NCBI GenBank assembly: GCA_022843145.1
Contig: JALHOF010000015.1
Location: 21,175-85,174 of the forward strand
Reading direction: 5' to 3'
Length of the DNA stretch: 64,000 bases
DNA from: Hyphomicrobium sp.
Lineage (GTDB): Bacteria > Pseudomonadota > Alphaproteobacteria > Rhizobiales > Hyphomicrobiaceae
The translations under genes were made by a program, and so were the position numbers. This document shows, in pieces, positions 47,268-56,274 of this stretch (position 1 is the first letter of the stretch; each line of letters opens with the position of its first letter). The notes beneath the pieces were generated by a model. It did not search any database, was not told the origin of the DNA, and saw only the letters and a program-made list of their open reading frames with translations.

Positions 47268-48572
47268 TCACCAGAGCCGCGGTCCAGCCGGTGCAGCCTG
47301 ACCACCGCTTCTGGTGGCTGCGCCAGGAGCCGCCGCCGGTGCGTCAGCTGCTTGTCCGCCATTCTGCGTGGCCATGAACTCGAGGAATTTCTGGAACATC
47401 GCTTGCTGCGCCGCCGGCGACTGCGGCACGCCAGGCGCGCCAGCCTTACGCTGGGCGGCGAGGAACTGCTCGAAGGTCTTCTTTTGCGCCGCCGCTCCGC
47501 CTGCCGCCGCCGTCGCAGGCTCAGGTGCCCGCTTGGCCGGACCGTTGGCGTCGAGCCACTGCTTCGCAGCGGGGAAGCGCTGCCAGCCCGGCACGTCCGC
47601 GAGTAGATTGACCTCGCGCCATTTGGGATGACGCGGCTCTTTCTTCAGTTCCGGGAATTTCGTGAAGAAAGCATCGACGAATTTCGCCAGACGGCGATAG
47701 CGGTCCGTGCCTTGCGGCCAGTTGTACGCGGCAAGCACGGCCGGCACAGCGATCGTTTCGACCGTCTCGCCCTCGGCGATCAGGTCGGGATAATCGGCGT
47801 GCGTCAGGCGCGTCGGCAAATAGTCCTGCTCGAGCGCTTCCTCGAATGGAATGGACAGCAGCTTGAGTTCCCCGCCCTGTGCGCGCAGCTTCTCCAGCGC
47901 GCCAGACGGCTTGCCGGTCAGCAGCACCGTCGCGGCGATCTCGCCCTTGCGGATTGCCGCCAATGCGTCCGGCACGCCGAGGCTGACCGGCTTCACGTCG
48001 ATCTTGAGGGATTCGAAGACAAGGCGCGCCGTAAGCTCGGTGCCGCTTCCGGTTTCGCCGAAGCTGACTGTCTTACCAGCGAGGTCGCGCAGTTCGTTGA
48101 CCCCGGACCCAGCGACGACGTGAACCTCTTCGTTGAACAACTTGGCGATGAATACCAGCCTGCTCTCGACGTTGCCGCCGAGCTCACCCGTTTTCTTGAA
48201 ATATGCGAGGATGTTGGCTTGGGTGACGCCCATGTCCATGTTGCGCAGAAACAGCGTATCGCGGACGTTCTGCGCCGCGCCCTTGCCGAGTATGGCCAGC
48301 ACGCGCAAGTTGTCGCCATCGTCCAGAACGGTCGTCAGATCCTCGACCGCGGAGAGGAACGTGCTGTCCGCCTTGCCGGCCACGATGCCGACGGTGTTCA
48401 AGTTCATTCGCTCTTTGGAAGCTGGCTCGGTCAGAGGTGCCGCACGGCGCTGAGCGTGAGCGGGATCTGCAACCGCGCTCAGCGTGACCTGAATTGCGAG
48501 CACGGCCATCGCACCGAGGGTTGAGCGAACGATCGCCGGTGGCAGGAAACAACGCAGAAACAACATCGACAA
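47268..48572 (-). CDS. TAXI-family solute-binding protein
   Basis: The product is 434 residues with a signal peptide ending near AHAQ. The periplasmic binding fold of TRAP-associated extracytoplasmic immunogenic (TAXI) proteins spans about 60-340 (VGIVAGKADSTFLSAVEDL, LFNEEVHVVAGSG, VSFGETGSGTELTARLVFES). An Ala/Pro/Gln-rich tail of 90 residues follows. No TRAP membrane subunit gene is nearby, so it may be a sensor or carrier for the sulfide cluster rather than a transporter part. A strong gaggag ribosome site precedes the ATG. Confidence 0.88.
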   Translation of the reverse strand: MSMLFLRCFLPPAIVRSTLGAMAVLAIQVTLSAVADPAHAQRRAAPLTEPASKERMNLNTVGIVAGKADSTFLSAVEDLTTVLDDGDNLRVLAILGKGAAQNVRDTLFLRNMDMGVTQANILAYFKKTGELGGNVESRLVFIAKLFNEEVHVVAGSGVNELRDLAGKTVSFGETGSGTELTARLVFESLKIDVKPVSLGVPDALAAIRKGEIAATVLLTGKPSGALEKLRAQGGELKLLSIPFEEALEQDYLPTRLTHADYPDLIAEGETVETIAVPAVLAAYNWPQGTDRYRRLAKFVDAFFTKFPELKKEPRHPKWREVNLLADVPGWQRFPAAKQWLDANGPAKRAPEPATAAAGGAAAQKKTFEQFLAAQRKAGAPGVPQSPAAQQAMFQKFLEFMATQNGGQAADAPAAAPGAATRSGGQAAPAGPRLW

Positions 48573-48864
48573 CTCCTCACCGCATCTGAGGGCAGGTCGG
48601 CTTCGGCGAACACCCCCATGCTTGCGCCTCGATTGACCTACCTGAATTCGGGTTCGAAAGTCTTGTACAAACCAATGGCCTCGACGAGCCTGGTAAACGG
48701 TGACGCGTTCAACATTTCGACCGGATCGAGTGCATCGTTCAAAAAGAATGTCCTGACATGCCGCGGAAGCAGCTCGTTTCGCGTCTGGTCAGATTAGTGT
48801 CTCGGCCAAATGTGGCCGTCAACCCATGATTGAACAAATTCTCGGTCGGCGGCTATCACGCCAC
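48573..48864. other. Intergenic region upstream of the TAXI gene
   Basis: 292 bp between the TAXI start and the phosphoesterase stop, both minus strand. It must hold the promoter of the sulfide cluster. A short hairpin cggcc-aaatgt-ggccg lies at 48803-48818, downstream of the phosphoesterase stop. I see no clear promoter match or RNA gene. Confidence 0.45.
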
Positions 48865-49707
48865 TCAAGGCGCGCGAACAGGCGGGTGCCCGAACGGTCG
48901 CAGCGCTTCTGCATAAATCCGTCGTGCGGGGACATGGACAAGGCGCCGCTCTGGCCATTGCAGTGCCGTGAGGCTGCCGCCGAAGCAGCACCCTGTATCG
49001 ATGCAAAGTGTGTTGTTGACCCACGCGACGTCGCCGATCGGTGTATGTCCGTAGACGACGGCCGCCGTGCCTCGATAGTGCGCTGCCCAGTGAAATCGCC
49101 GGGAAATGCCATTTGGATCGCGCGCTCCACCGTCGGTATCGCCGAACAGGCAGAAGCTGCGCGTCCGATCGGTTTCGGACCCGATCATGTCGGCTTCTAT
49201 GCCCGCATGCGCCACGACGAGCGCGCCTCCGTCGAGCCAAAGGTGATAGGGCAGCGTCTCAAGGAACTGCTTTGCCATCCCGTGAAATCCTGCGCTCTCG
49301 GCCGCCATCTGCGCGACGGTCTGCTCGAGCCCATGTGAAATCTTCACGTCGCGACCGTCCAGCCAGCGACGGAATTTTGCGTCGTGATTGCCCGGAACCG
49401 CGAGTGCCACGCCCGTACCCAATAGCGTCATCACGATCCGCAAGACGTCGGGCGATCGGGGGCCGCGATCGACGAAATCCCCGACGAACACGATGCGCCG
49501 CGACGCGTGTCCCTCGTAGACGGCGCGCCGCCGGTCACCTTCGCCACGCAGCCGCACCGCATGGCCGAGCTTGCCGAGCAACTCGATCAGTTCGTCGGCG
49601 CAACCATGCACGTCGCCGATGATGTCGAAGGGGCCGCGCTCCCTCCGGCGATCGGGTGATCCACGTGCCGGTGTTGCTTGTGTCGTGCGCAGTAACTGGT
49701 CCGTCAT
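48865..49707 (-). CDS. PrpE/ApaH-like metallophosphoesterase
   Basis: The product is 280 residues from the ATG at 49707; the frame runs to 50154 but overlaps glcF and is low-complexity there. It has the calcineurin-like signatures GDVHG, GDFVDRG, GNHD and AHAGIE, in the usual order. Such enzymes cleave protein phosphate or bis-nucleosyl tetraphosphates. It follows glcF by 59 nt on the same strand, likely by chance of operon layout. Confidence 0.9.
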   Translation of the reverse strand: MTDQLLRTTQATPARGSPDRRRERGPFDIIGDVHGCADELIELLGKLGHAVRLRGEGDRRRAVYEGHASRRIVFVGDFVDRGPRSPDVLRIVMTLLGTGVALAVPGNHDAKFRRWLDGRDVKISHGLEQTVAQMAAESAGFHGMAKQFLETLPYHLWLDGGALVVAHAGIEADMIGSETDRTRSFCLFGDTDGGARDPNGISRRFHWAAHYRGTAAVVYGHTPIGDVAWVNNTLCIDTGCCFGGSLTALQWPERRLVHVPARRIYAEALRPFGHPPVRAP

Positions 49708-49766
49708 TTCATCACGTTGATTGTCTCGGCCCACCGGCTCCGCAGCTTCATCGGCAGCTCCCGGCG

Positions 49767-51131
49767 TCAGTTCCGGATGTAGTCCTCGACCACGCGCTTC
49801 GGCTTCGGCACGTCCGAGACGAAATTCGCCAGCGCTTCGAGCCCGCGCGGCACGGGCCCGCCATAAGCCCAGTCGAGCAGTTCGACGGTGTGCGCAATCG
49901 GGATCTCCATGCCGGTCGCGAGCTGCGTGATGCAGCCGATATTGCCGGCCGCCACCAGATCGGGCTTGGCGTTGCGGATGTTCTTCACCTTGCGGTCGCG
50001 CAGTGCTTGCGCGAGTTCCGGCTGCAGGATGTTGTAGGTTCCGGCCGAGCCACAGCAGATGTGACCCTCGGCGATGTCGACGACCGAGTATCCGGCCTTC
50101 TTCAAGAGCGCCTTGGGGTCGTCGGTGACACGCTGGCCGTGCTGGAGCGAACATGCGGAATGATATGCGATCCGCAAGGACGACCAGCGCACTGGCGGGC
50201 CGAGATCGTACTTGGTCAGGAATTCACTGATGTCGAGCGTCAGCTCCGATATCTTCGCCGCCTTCTCGGCATAGGCCGCGTCGCCCTGCAGCATGTGTCC
50301 ATAGTCCTTCACCGTCGTGCCGCAGCCCGAGGCGTTGATGACGATGGCGTCGATGCCGCCCTTCTCGATTTCCTTGGTCCAGGCGTCGACGTTGGCGCGC
50401 ACCTGCTCATGAGCTTGCGCTTCTTTCCCCATGTGATGCTTGAGCGCGCCACAGCAGCCCGCGCCCGGCGACACCACGACATCGACGCCGCGCCGCGCCA
50501 GTAGCCGGATCGTGGCGTCGTTGATGTCGGGCCGCAGAACCTGCTGCGCGCAACCGGCCAGCATGATCACCCGCGCCCGCTTCTCGCCTTTGCTCTCCGC
50601 TGCGCCTGCGCCGGAGTATGTCGCGGCAGGCGGTAAAGACTTCGGCGCGAGTTCGATCATCGCCGCGAGTTCCTTGAGGCCGAGCTGGCGCATCAGCGGC
50701 ACGAATGGTTTGCCGAGCGGTGCCAGCTTGACCGCGCGCGTGAAGCGGTCGGGGTAGGGCACCGTCCAAGCGAGCATGTTGCGCATCGCGCGGTCCTTCC
50801 AGGTGCGCGTTCCGGTTTCCTCGATGTGCGTGCGCGCGAGGTCGACCAGGTGCATGTAGTCGACACCGCCCGGGCACGTCGTCATGCACGACAGGCAGCT
50901 CAGGCAGCGGTCGACGTGGTGCTGCACTTCGGGGCTCGCCGCGCGCCCCTTCTCGAACATGTCCTTCATCAGGTAGATGCGTCCGCGCGGACTGTCGCGC
51001 TCGTCGCCGACGATCACGTAGGTCGAGCACGTCGCGGTGCAGAAGCCACAATGCACACATCGCCGCAGGATGCGCTCGGCTTCGGCGGTGCGCGGGTTCT
51101 TGAGCTGATCGGGTGTGAAGTTCGTCTGCAT
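49767..51131 (-). CDS. glcF: Glycolate oxidase iron-sulfur subunit GlcF
   Basis: The product is 454 residues. Two four-cysteine iron-sulfur motifs, CVHCGFCTATC and CLSCLSCMTTC, lie in the first 120 residues. Two CCG domains follow (GCCGALKHHMG and ICCGSAGTYN). GlcF carries electrons from the GlcDE flavin site into the respiratory chain at the inner membrane. It is preceded by glcE with a 105-nt gap. The C-terminus ends KPKRVVEDYIRN. Confidence 0.95.
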   Translation of the reverse strand: MQTNFTPDQLKNPRTAEAERILRRCVHCGFCTATCSTYVIVGDERDSPRGRIYLMKDMFEKGRAASPEVQHHVDRCLSCLSCMTTCPGGVDYMHLVDLARTHIEETGTRTWKDRAMRNMLAWTVPYPDRFTRAVKLAPLGKPFVPLMRQLGLKELAAMIELAPKSLPPAATYSGAGAAESKGEKRARVIMLAGCAQQVLRPDINDATIRLLARRGVDVVVSPGAGCCGALKHHMGKEAQAHEQVRANVDAWTKEIEKGGIDAIVINASGCGTTVKDYGHMLQGDAAYAEKAAKISELTLDISEFLTKYDLGPPVRWSSLRIAYHSACSLQHGQRVTDDPKALLKKAGYSVVDIAEGHICCGSAGTYNILQPELAQALRDRKVKNIRNAKPDLVAAGNIGCITQLATGMEIPIAHTVELLDWAYGGPVPRGLEALANFVSDVPKPKRVVEDYIRN

Positions 51132-51236
51132 GGATTGCCTCTGAGACCGTTCGGGCGTTCGCCGCCGGGGCGTGTCGGTGTCGTCGAGCCGGTGCGGCGT
51201 CCGGTTATGCCGCTCCGATCATGCCCGGTTCCGTGG

Positions 51237-52463
51237 TCATAGTCCGGAATACATGCGCCCGGGATTCAGAATGCCGTACGGGTCGAACGCCGATTTCATC
51301 CCGCGCGCCAAGCGCTCCACGGCCGGGCTCAGCGGATGGAACACGTCGACGGCCGCACGGACCGATGCCTCGGCGCGGATCAACGTCGCGTGGCCGCCGT
51401 GGGTCGCGACCGCACGCCGGATGTCGGCCGCGCCGGCGTCCGCCGTCTCCGGCACTTCGAGCCAGACGAGCCCGCCCGACCAGTCGTACAACGCCTCCGC
51501 CTCCATGTGACGACGCACCGCGGCCACGAGCTTCGGACCCTTTCCCGGTGTCGTTGATATTTTCCACAAGTGCGTGCGGCCTGCTGGAAGCACCGAGAGC
51601 TGGCGCATCTCGTTCCAGAACGACGCGCTGTCGTGGGCGTCGAGTTCCACGACCTTGACGAAGCCGGACGCCTTCAATTGCTCACGAAGCGCCTCGCGCC
51701 GATAAGCGACCGCGTGCGGAAAATTCTCCAGCCGTAGCGCGGTCAGCGGCGTATCGAGCCCGCGCAACCCGTCGTGCCGAAGCCGCCGCGCGAGACCCGC
51801 CGAGAGATGCGCCGTTCCCGAGACTTCGAATGGCGTGCCGAGCGCCGATTGCATCAACTCGGTGGCCAACTCATCGGTTAGGCCGGTGTACACGAGTGTC
51901 GCGGTATCCTCGGGCCAGGGCAGCACCTTGAAGGTGACCTCGGTCATCACCGCCAGCGTACCCCAACTGCCGCACAGGCCGCGCGCGACGTCATAGCCGG
52001 TGACGTTCTTCATCACACGCCCGCCGGATTTGAATTCCTCCGCGAGACCGTTGACCCCGCGCATCCCCAGGAGATGATCGCGTGCGGCGCCCGCGCTGAT
52101 CCGCCGGGCCCCCGACAGGTTGGCGGCGAAGACCGCGCCGATCGTCTGTTGGCCTGCCGTATTGCCCGTCGTGGGGCCGAGATCGATTGGTTCGAACGCC
52201 AGCATCTGCCCGCGCGCCGCAAGCTCCGCCTCGACCTGCGACAGCGGCGTGCCGGCGCGTGCGCTCATGACGAGTTCCGTCGGCTCATAGAGCGTGATCC
52301 CGCGCAATGACTGTGTCGAGATCGCAGCGGCGGTCTGGGTGGGGCGGCCGATCGCGCGCTTTGTTCCGGATCCACAAATTTCAATCGGCGTTCGGCGATC
52401 ACGATAGGTCGCGATCATGCCTGCAAGCTCCCAATCGGTCGCAGGCTTCAACGTGTCGGACAA
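51237..52463 (-). CDS. glcE: Glycolate oxidase FAD-binding subunit GlcE
   Basis: The product is 408 residues. The start is a TTG at 52463 supported by a strong aggag six bases upstream. It has the PP-loop FAD-binding fold of vanillyl-alcohol oxidase type (EPIDLGPTTGNTAGQQTIGA, GGRVMKNVTGYDVARGLCGSWG). GlcE with GlcD and GlcF oxidises glycolate to glyoxylate. It lies between glcD and glcF in the same operon. Confidence 0.94.
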   Translation of the reverse strand: MSDTLKPATDWELAGMIATYRDRRTPIEICGSGTKRAIGRPTQTAAAISTQSLRGITLYEPTELVMSARAGTPLSQVEAELAARGQMLAFEPIDLGPTTGNTAGQQTIGAVFAANLSGARRISAGAARDHLLGMRGVNGLAEEFKSGGRVMKNVTGYDVARGLCGSWGTLAVMTEVTFKVLPWPEDTATLVYTGLTDELATELMQSALGTPFEVSGTAHLSAGLARRLRHDGLRGLDTPLTALRLENFPHAVAYRREALREQLKASGFVKVVELDAHDSASFWNEMRQLSVLPAGRTHLWKISTTPGKGPKLVAAVRRHMEAEALYDWSGGLVWLEVPETADAGAADIRRAVATHGGHATLIRAEASVRAAVDVFHPLSPAVERLARGMKSAFDPYGILNPGRMYSGL

Positions 52464-52545
52464 TGCGGTCTCCTCTCGAGCGGCTCCAGTTTTCGCGCTG
52501 GGCCCTCACGTCTGTGCGCAAGTCGTGCGCGGCAATTCTCTCGAC

Positions 52546-53988
52546 CTAGGCGGCTTGCGGTCTCGGCGCCGAGAGCGGGAATACCTTGGCCGGATTGAGC
52601 ATCCAGGTCGGATCGAAGACCGTCTTGATGCGCATCTGCAAGGCGAGGTCTATCTCCGTGAATTGCACACCCATGAGATCGCGCTTCTCGATGCCGACAC
52701 CGTGTTCTCCGGTCAAGCAGCCGCCGACCTCGACGCACAACTTCAAGATTTCCGCGCCTGCTTCCTCGGCTTTGATCGCTTGATCGGGGTCGTTGGCGTC
52801 GTAGAGGATCAAAGGGTGCAAATTGCCGTCGCCGGCATGGAAGATATTGGCGACCTTCAACCCGTGCGAGCCGCAAATGCGGGCGATCGCCACCAGAACC
52901 TCCGGCAGCCGGCCGAGAGGAATGGTGCCGTCCATGCAGTAGTAGTCGGAGATCCGTCCGATGGCGCCGAACGCTGCCTTGCGTCCTTTCCAGATCTTGG
53001 CGCTCTGATCGGCGCCGCTCGAGACGAGCAGGGTCTCGGGCTTGAATGGCCGAGCGATTTCGGCGATGCGGTTCAGGAGTGCGGTGATCTCCGCCTCCGA
53101 GCCTTCGACTTCGACGATCAGCAAGGCCTCGACATCGAGCGGATATCCTGCCTTGGCGAAGCTTTCGCAGACGTGGATCGCCGGCTTGTCCATGAACTCC
53201 ATCGCGACGGGAATGATGCCGGACGCGATGATCGCCGACACGCAGCGGCCCGCCGCCTCGCTCGATCCGAAACCGAGCAGCATCGGCCGCGCGCCCTCCG
53301 CCGCCCTGAGAATGCGGACGGTGGCTTCGGTGACGATGCCGAATTGACCTTCCGATCCGATCGTCAACGCCAACAGGTCGTAGCCTTCGCTGTCGAGATG
53401 ACCGCCGCCGAGTTCGACGATCTCGCCGGTCATCAGCACCATCTTCAGCCCGAGCACGTTGTTCGTCGTCACGCCGTACTTGAGGCAGTGCGCGCCGCCC
53501 GAATTCATTGCGAGATTGCCTGCAAGTGTGCAGGCGAGCTGGCTCGATGGATCGGGGGCGTAAAAGAAGCCGTCCTTGGAGACAGCGCCGGAAATGGCGA
53601 GGTTCGTGATGCCCGCCTCGACCCGCGCCGTGCGGTTGGCGTAGTCGATTTCAAGCACCCGATTCATTTTGGAGACCGAGACGACGAGCGCGTCTTCGGC
53701 CGGCAGCGCCCCGCCGCAGAGCGACGTTCCCGCGCCCCGGGCGATCACCTTGACGCCGTTGTCGCGGCAGTAACGGAGGATCGTGGCCACGTCCTCCGTG
53801 GTTTTCGGCAGCGCGACCGCCAACGGCATCCGCGTGTATGCCGTCAGCGCATCCGTCTCGTAGGCGCGGCGGCCATCCTCGTCGGAAATGATCATCTCCA
53901 CGCCGACGAGCTTTTCGAGGTCCTTGATGATCACGTCGCGGCGGGAGATAACTCCCTGGTCGGGCTCGGGTAGGCGGATCAGCGACAT
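52546..53988 (-). CDS. glcD: Glycolate oxidase catalytic subunit GlcD
   Basis: The product is 480 residues from the ATG at 53988, with a gggg run upstream; the frame extends to 54048. It has the FAD-binding PCMH domain (VIARGAGTSLCGGALP, LACTLAGNLAMNSGGAHCLKYG split by a loop) and the FAD-oxidase C-terminal domain with HAGDGNLHP and GEHGVGIEK. It is the catalytic flavoprotein. First gene of glcDEF, divergent from the LysR regulator. Confidence 0.96.
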   Translation of the reverse strand: MSLIRLPEPDQGVISRRDVIIKDLEKLVGVEMIISDEDGRRAYETDALTAYTRMPLAVALPKTTEDVATILRYCRDNGVKVIARGAGTSLCGGALPAEDALVVSVSKMNRVLEIDYANRTARVEAGITNLAISGAVSKDGFFYAPDPSSQLACTLAGNLAMNSGGAHCLKYGVTTNNVLGLKMVLMTGEIVELGGGHLDSEGYDLLALTIGSEGQFGIVTEATVRILRAAEGARPMLLGFGSSEAAGRCVSAIIASGIIPVAMEFMDKPAIHVCESFAKAGYPLDVEALLIVEVEGSEAEITALLNRIAEIARPFKPETLLVSSGADQSAKIWKGRKAAFGAIGRISDYYCMDGTIPLGRLPEVLVAIARICGSHGLKVANIFHAGDGNLHPLILYDANDPDQAIKAEEAGAEILKLCVEVGGCLTGEHGVGIEKRDLMGVQFTEIDLALQMRIKTVFDPTWMLNPAKVFPLSAPRPQAA

Positions 53989-54138
53989 TCGAAACCCCGC
54001 ATCGATCGGTGTCCGCACACGGATTGCGAACAACTGTTTTCGTGACACGCATCATCAGCCTAAGCCACAAGGCTGCTTTTCGGTACGTTTTCGCTATTAT
54101 CAAACGCTGGGAATAACAGTCCTTCATTATGCCGAAGT

Positions 54139-54157
54139 TGACGACACACTTGCGTCA
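54139..54157. promoter_or_regulatory. Candidate LysR operator between glcD and its regulator
   Basis: The dyad TGACG-N9-CGTCA occupies 19 bp in the divergent 203-bp gap, 35 bases before the LysR start. LysR-type regulators bind dyads of the T-N11-A type in such gaps and usually control both the regulator and the divergent operon. Only the dyad is seen; function is inferred. Confidence 0.35.
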
Positions 54158-54191
54158 TTGGACAGCATAATTAACGGAATGGAGAAAGTCC

Positions 54192-55202
54192 TTGAGCACT
54201 TTCACGCACAGTACGGCGAAGGAACCCAACGTGACCGCGATCAGCGACTTGGACATTTTTGCACGCGTGGCTCGAACCGGCAACATGTCGGCCGCTGGGC
54301 GTGAGATGGGCCTTTCTCCCGCCGTCGTGTCCAAGCGGATCAGCCTGCTCGAGGAACGGCTCGGCGCCCGCCTCTTCCAGCGGACGACCCGGCAGCTCAC
54401 CCTTACCGAGACGGGCGAGGGCTATTTCAAACGCGTGGTCGACATCCTGAGCCTCGTCGAGGAGGCGGAGGATTTCGTCAGCCGCCGCAACACCAAACCG
54501 CGCGGACTGCTGAAGGTCACCGCGCCGACTTCGTTCAGCCGGCTCCACATCGCCCCCTATCTCGCCGAATTCCTGTCGCGCTATCCGGAGATCGAGCTCG
54601 ATTTCCATCTCACCGACAACTTCGTCGACATCATCCGCGACGGCTTCGACGTGGCGATCCGTATCGGCGAACTGCAGGACAGCTCGCTCGTCGCCCGTAA
54701 GCTTGCGCCCGACAATCGGATCGTTTGCGCCGCGCCGAGCTATCTCGAACGGCACGGTGTGCCAAAGTCTCTCGCCGAACTCGACCATCACAATTGCCTT
54801 TCGGCCGGTGCGCAGGACGTGTGGCGGATCGAGGGACCGAATGGTCACGAGCAGTTGCGCCTCAAGGGCAATATCCGCTCGAATTCAGCCGAGTTTGTTC
54901 GCGACGCCATGCTTGCGGGGCTCGGCATCGGTCTACGCTCGACTTGGGACATCGGAACCGAACTGAAAAACGGCGACCTCACGGTCGTGTTGCCTCAATA
55001 CCGCGGATCTTCGAATGTCGCGATCTACGCCGTCTACCCCTGTCGCGAGTTCATGCCGGCGAAGGTCAACGCGCTGATCGATTTCCTCGCTGAGCTATAT
55101 GGCAACGAGCCCTACTGGGACCGCGCGCTGTCGGCAGCACCGAAGCCCGCGACCGCCGCGCGGCCCGCAGGTCGCGCCGCCAAAGCCGTCGCCGCGCGCT
55201 GA
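54192..55202 (+). CDS. LysR-family transcriptional regulator
   Basis: The product is 336 residues from a TTG at 54192, with ggaga upstream; a GTG near 54231 is another candidate. The N-terminal helix-turn-helix has NMSAAGREMGLSPAVVSKRI, and a substrate-binding domain follows. A lower-complexity Ala/Pro/Arg tail ends the protein. It is divergent from glcDEF and lies just before lutABC, so it may respond to glycolate, lactate or a related 2-hydroxy acid. Confidence 0.92.
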   Translation: MSTFTHSTAKEPNVTAISDLDIFARVARTGNMSAAGREMGLSPAVVSKRISLLEERLGARLFQRTTRQLTLTETGEGYFKRVVDILSLVEEAEDFVSRRNTKPRGLLKVTAPTSFSRLHIAPYLAEFLSRYPEIELDFHLTDNFVDIIRDGFDVAIRIGELQDSSLVARKLAPDNRIVCAAPSYLERHGVPKSLAELDHHNCLSAGAQDVWRIEGPNGHEQLRLKGNIRSNSAEFVRDAMLAGLGIGLRSTWDIGTELKNGDLTVVLPQYRGSSNVAIYAVYPCREFMPAKVNALIDFLAELYGNEPYWDRALSAAPKPATAARPAGRAAKAVAAR

Positions 55203-55455
55203 GGCTGTCACGACCGGGCCGGTCGACCGGCCCGACGCCGCGCCCGCCGATCCGAACAAAGGATCGTGTGGATTGGGTATGCCGTATACCTGAGACGTGC
55301 CGGTTTGGAGATTTGATTTCGGGCCAATCTGATTGCCCCGGCGGTCGCGCACAACTCTTGCGCGACGTGGGGTTAGCCCGTACCAACGAGAGGTCAGACG
55401 CCGTTAGCGCCGGTGCTGGCGTTCGTCTATCCGCTCAGTCCGGCTCGCACCCCTG

Positions 55456-56274
55456 ATGCCCTCCAGCATGCCGTCCAGCCCCCCGTCTCATCCGGTCCGA
55501 CCGCGGGTCGGATTGTTCGTTACCTGTCTGGTCGACCTGTTGCGCCCATCGATCGGGTTCGCAGCCGCCACACTCATCGAGCAGTCTGGCTGCAACGTCG
55601 AAGTTCCCACCGGGCAGACCTGTTGCGGACAACCGGCCTACAATTCCGGCGACCGCGCGACCGCCAAAGCCCTGGCGCGTCAAACGATTAAGGCATTTTC
55701 TGCGGTCGATTACGTCGTCGCGCCATCTGGATCGTGCGCGGGTATGCTCAAGTCGCACTACCCCCGCCTGTTTGCGGGGGAGGGTGAGGACGAGGCTGCG
55801 GCCCTGGCGTTCGCAGGCAAGGTCCACGAACTCGTCTCTTTCCTCGTCGACGTGCGCGGCATGGCCTCGGTCGAGAGCTCGTTTGCCGGCCGGGTGACTT
55901 ATCACGACAGTTGCTCGGGGCTGCGCGAACTCGGCATCAAGGACCAGCCGCGCAAGCTGCTCGGCACGATGCCGGGGGTGGAGATCGCCGAGATGGCGGA
56001 GGCCGAAATCTGCTGCGGCTTCGGCGGAACTTTCTCCATAAAGTACCCCGATATTTCGCGCGCCATGGTCGACAAGAAGTGCGCGTCGATCGCCGAATCA
56101 GGGGCAAGCCTCGTGCTCGCGGGCGATCTCGGTTGCCTCATGAACATGGCCGGACGGCTCGCGCGGGACGGCAGCCCGGTGCGGTGCCGGCACATCGCCG
56201 AAGTGCTCGCGGGTGAACTCGACGACCCGCCGATCACGGCCTCAGCAACCTCCGGCGCCAGCGTGACGCGATGA
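55456..56274 (+). CDS. lutA: Lactate utilisation protein LutA
   Basis: The product is 272 residues with two CCG domains: TCCGQPAYNSGDR and the later EICCGFGGTFSIKYP. The family serves with LutB and LutC in oxidation of L-lactate. The first 16 residues are Ser/Pro-rich, so an internal ATG at 55468 is possible. It overlaps lutB by ATGA (4 nt). Confidence 0.94.
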   Translation: MPSSMPSSPPSHPVRPRVGLFVTCLVDLLRPSIGFAAATLIEQSGCNVEVPTGQTCCGQPAYNSGDRATAKALARQTIKAFSAVDYVVAPSGSCAGMLKSHYPRLFAGEGEDEAAALAFAGKVHELVSFLVDVRGMASVESSFAGRVTYHDSCSGLRELGIKDQPRKLLGTMPGVEIAEMAEAEICCGFGGTFSIKYPDISRAMVDKKCASIAESGASLVLAGDLGCLMNMAGRLARDGSPVRCRHIAEVLAGELDDPPITASATSGASVTR

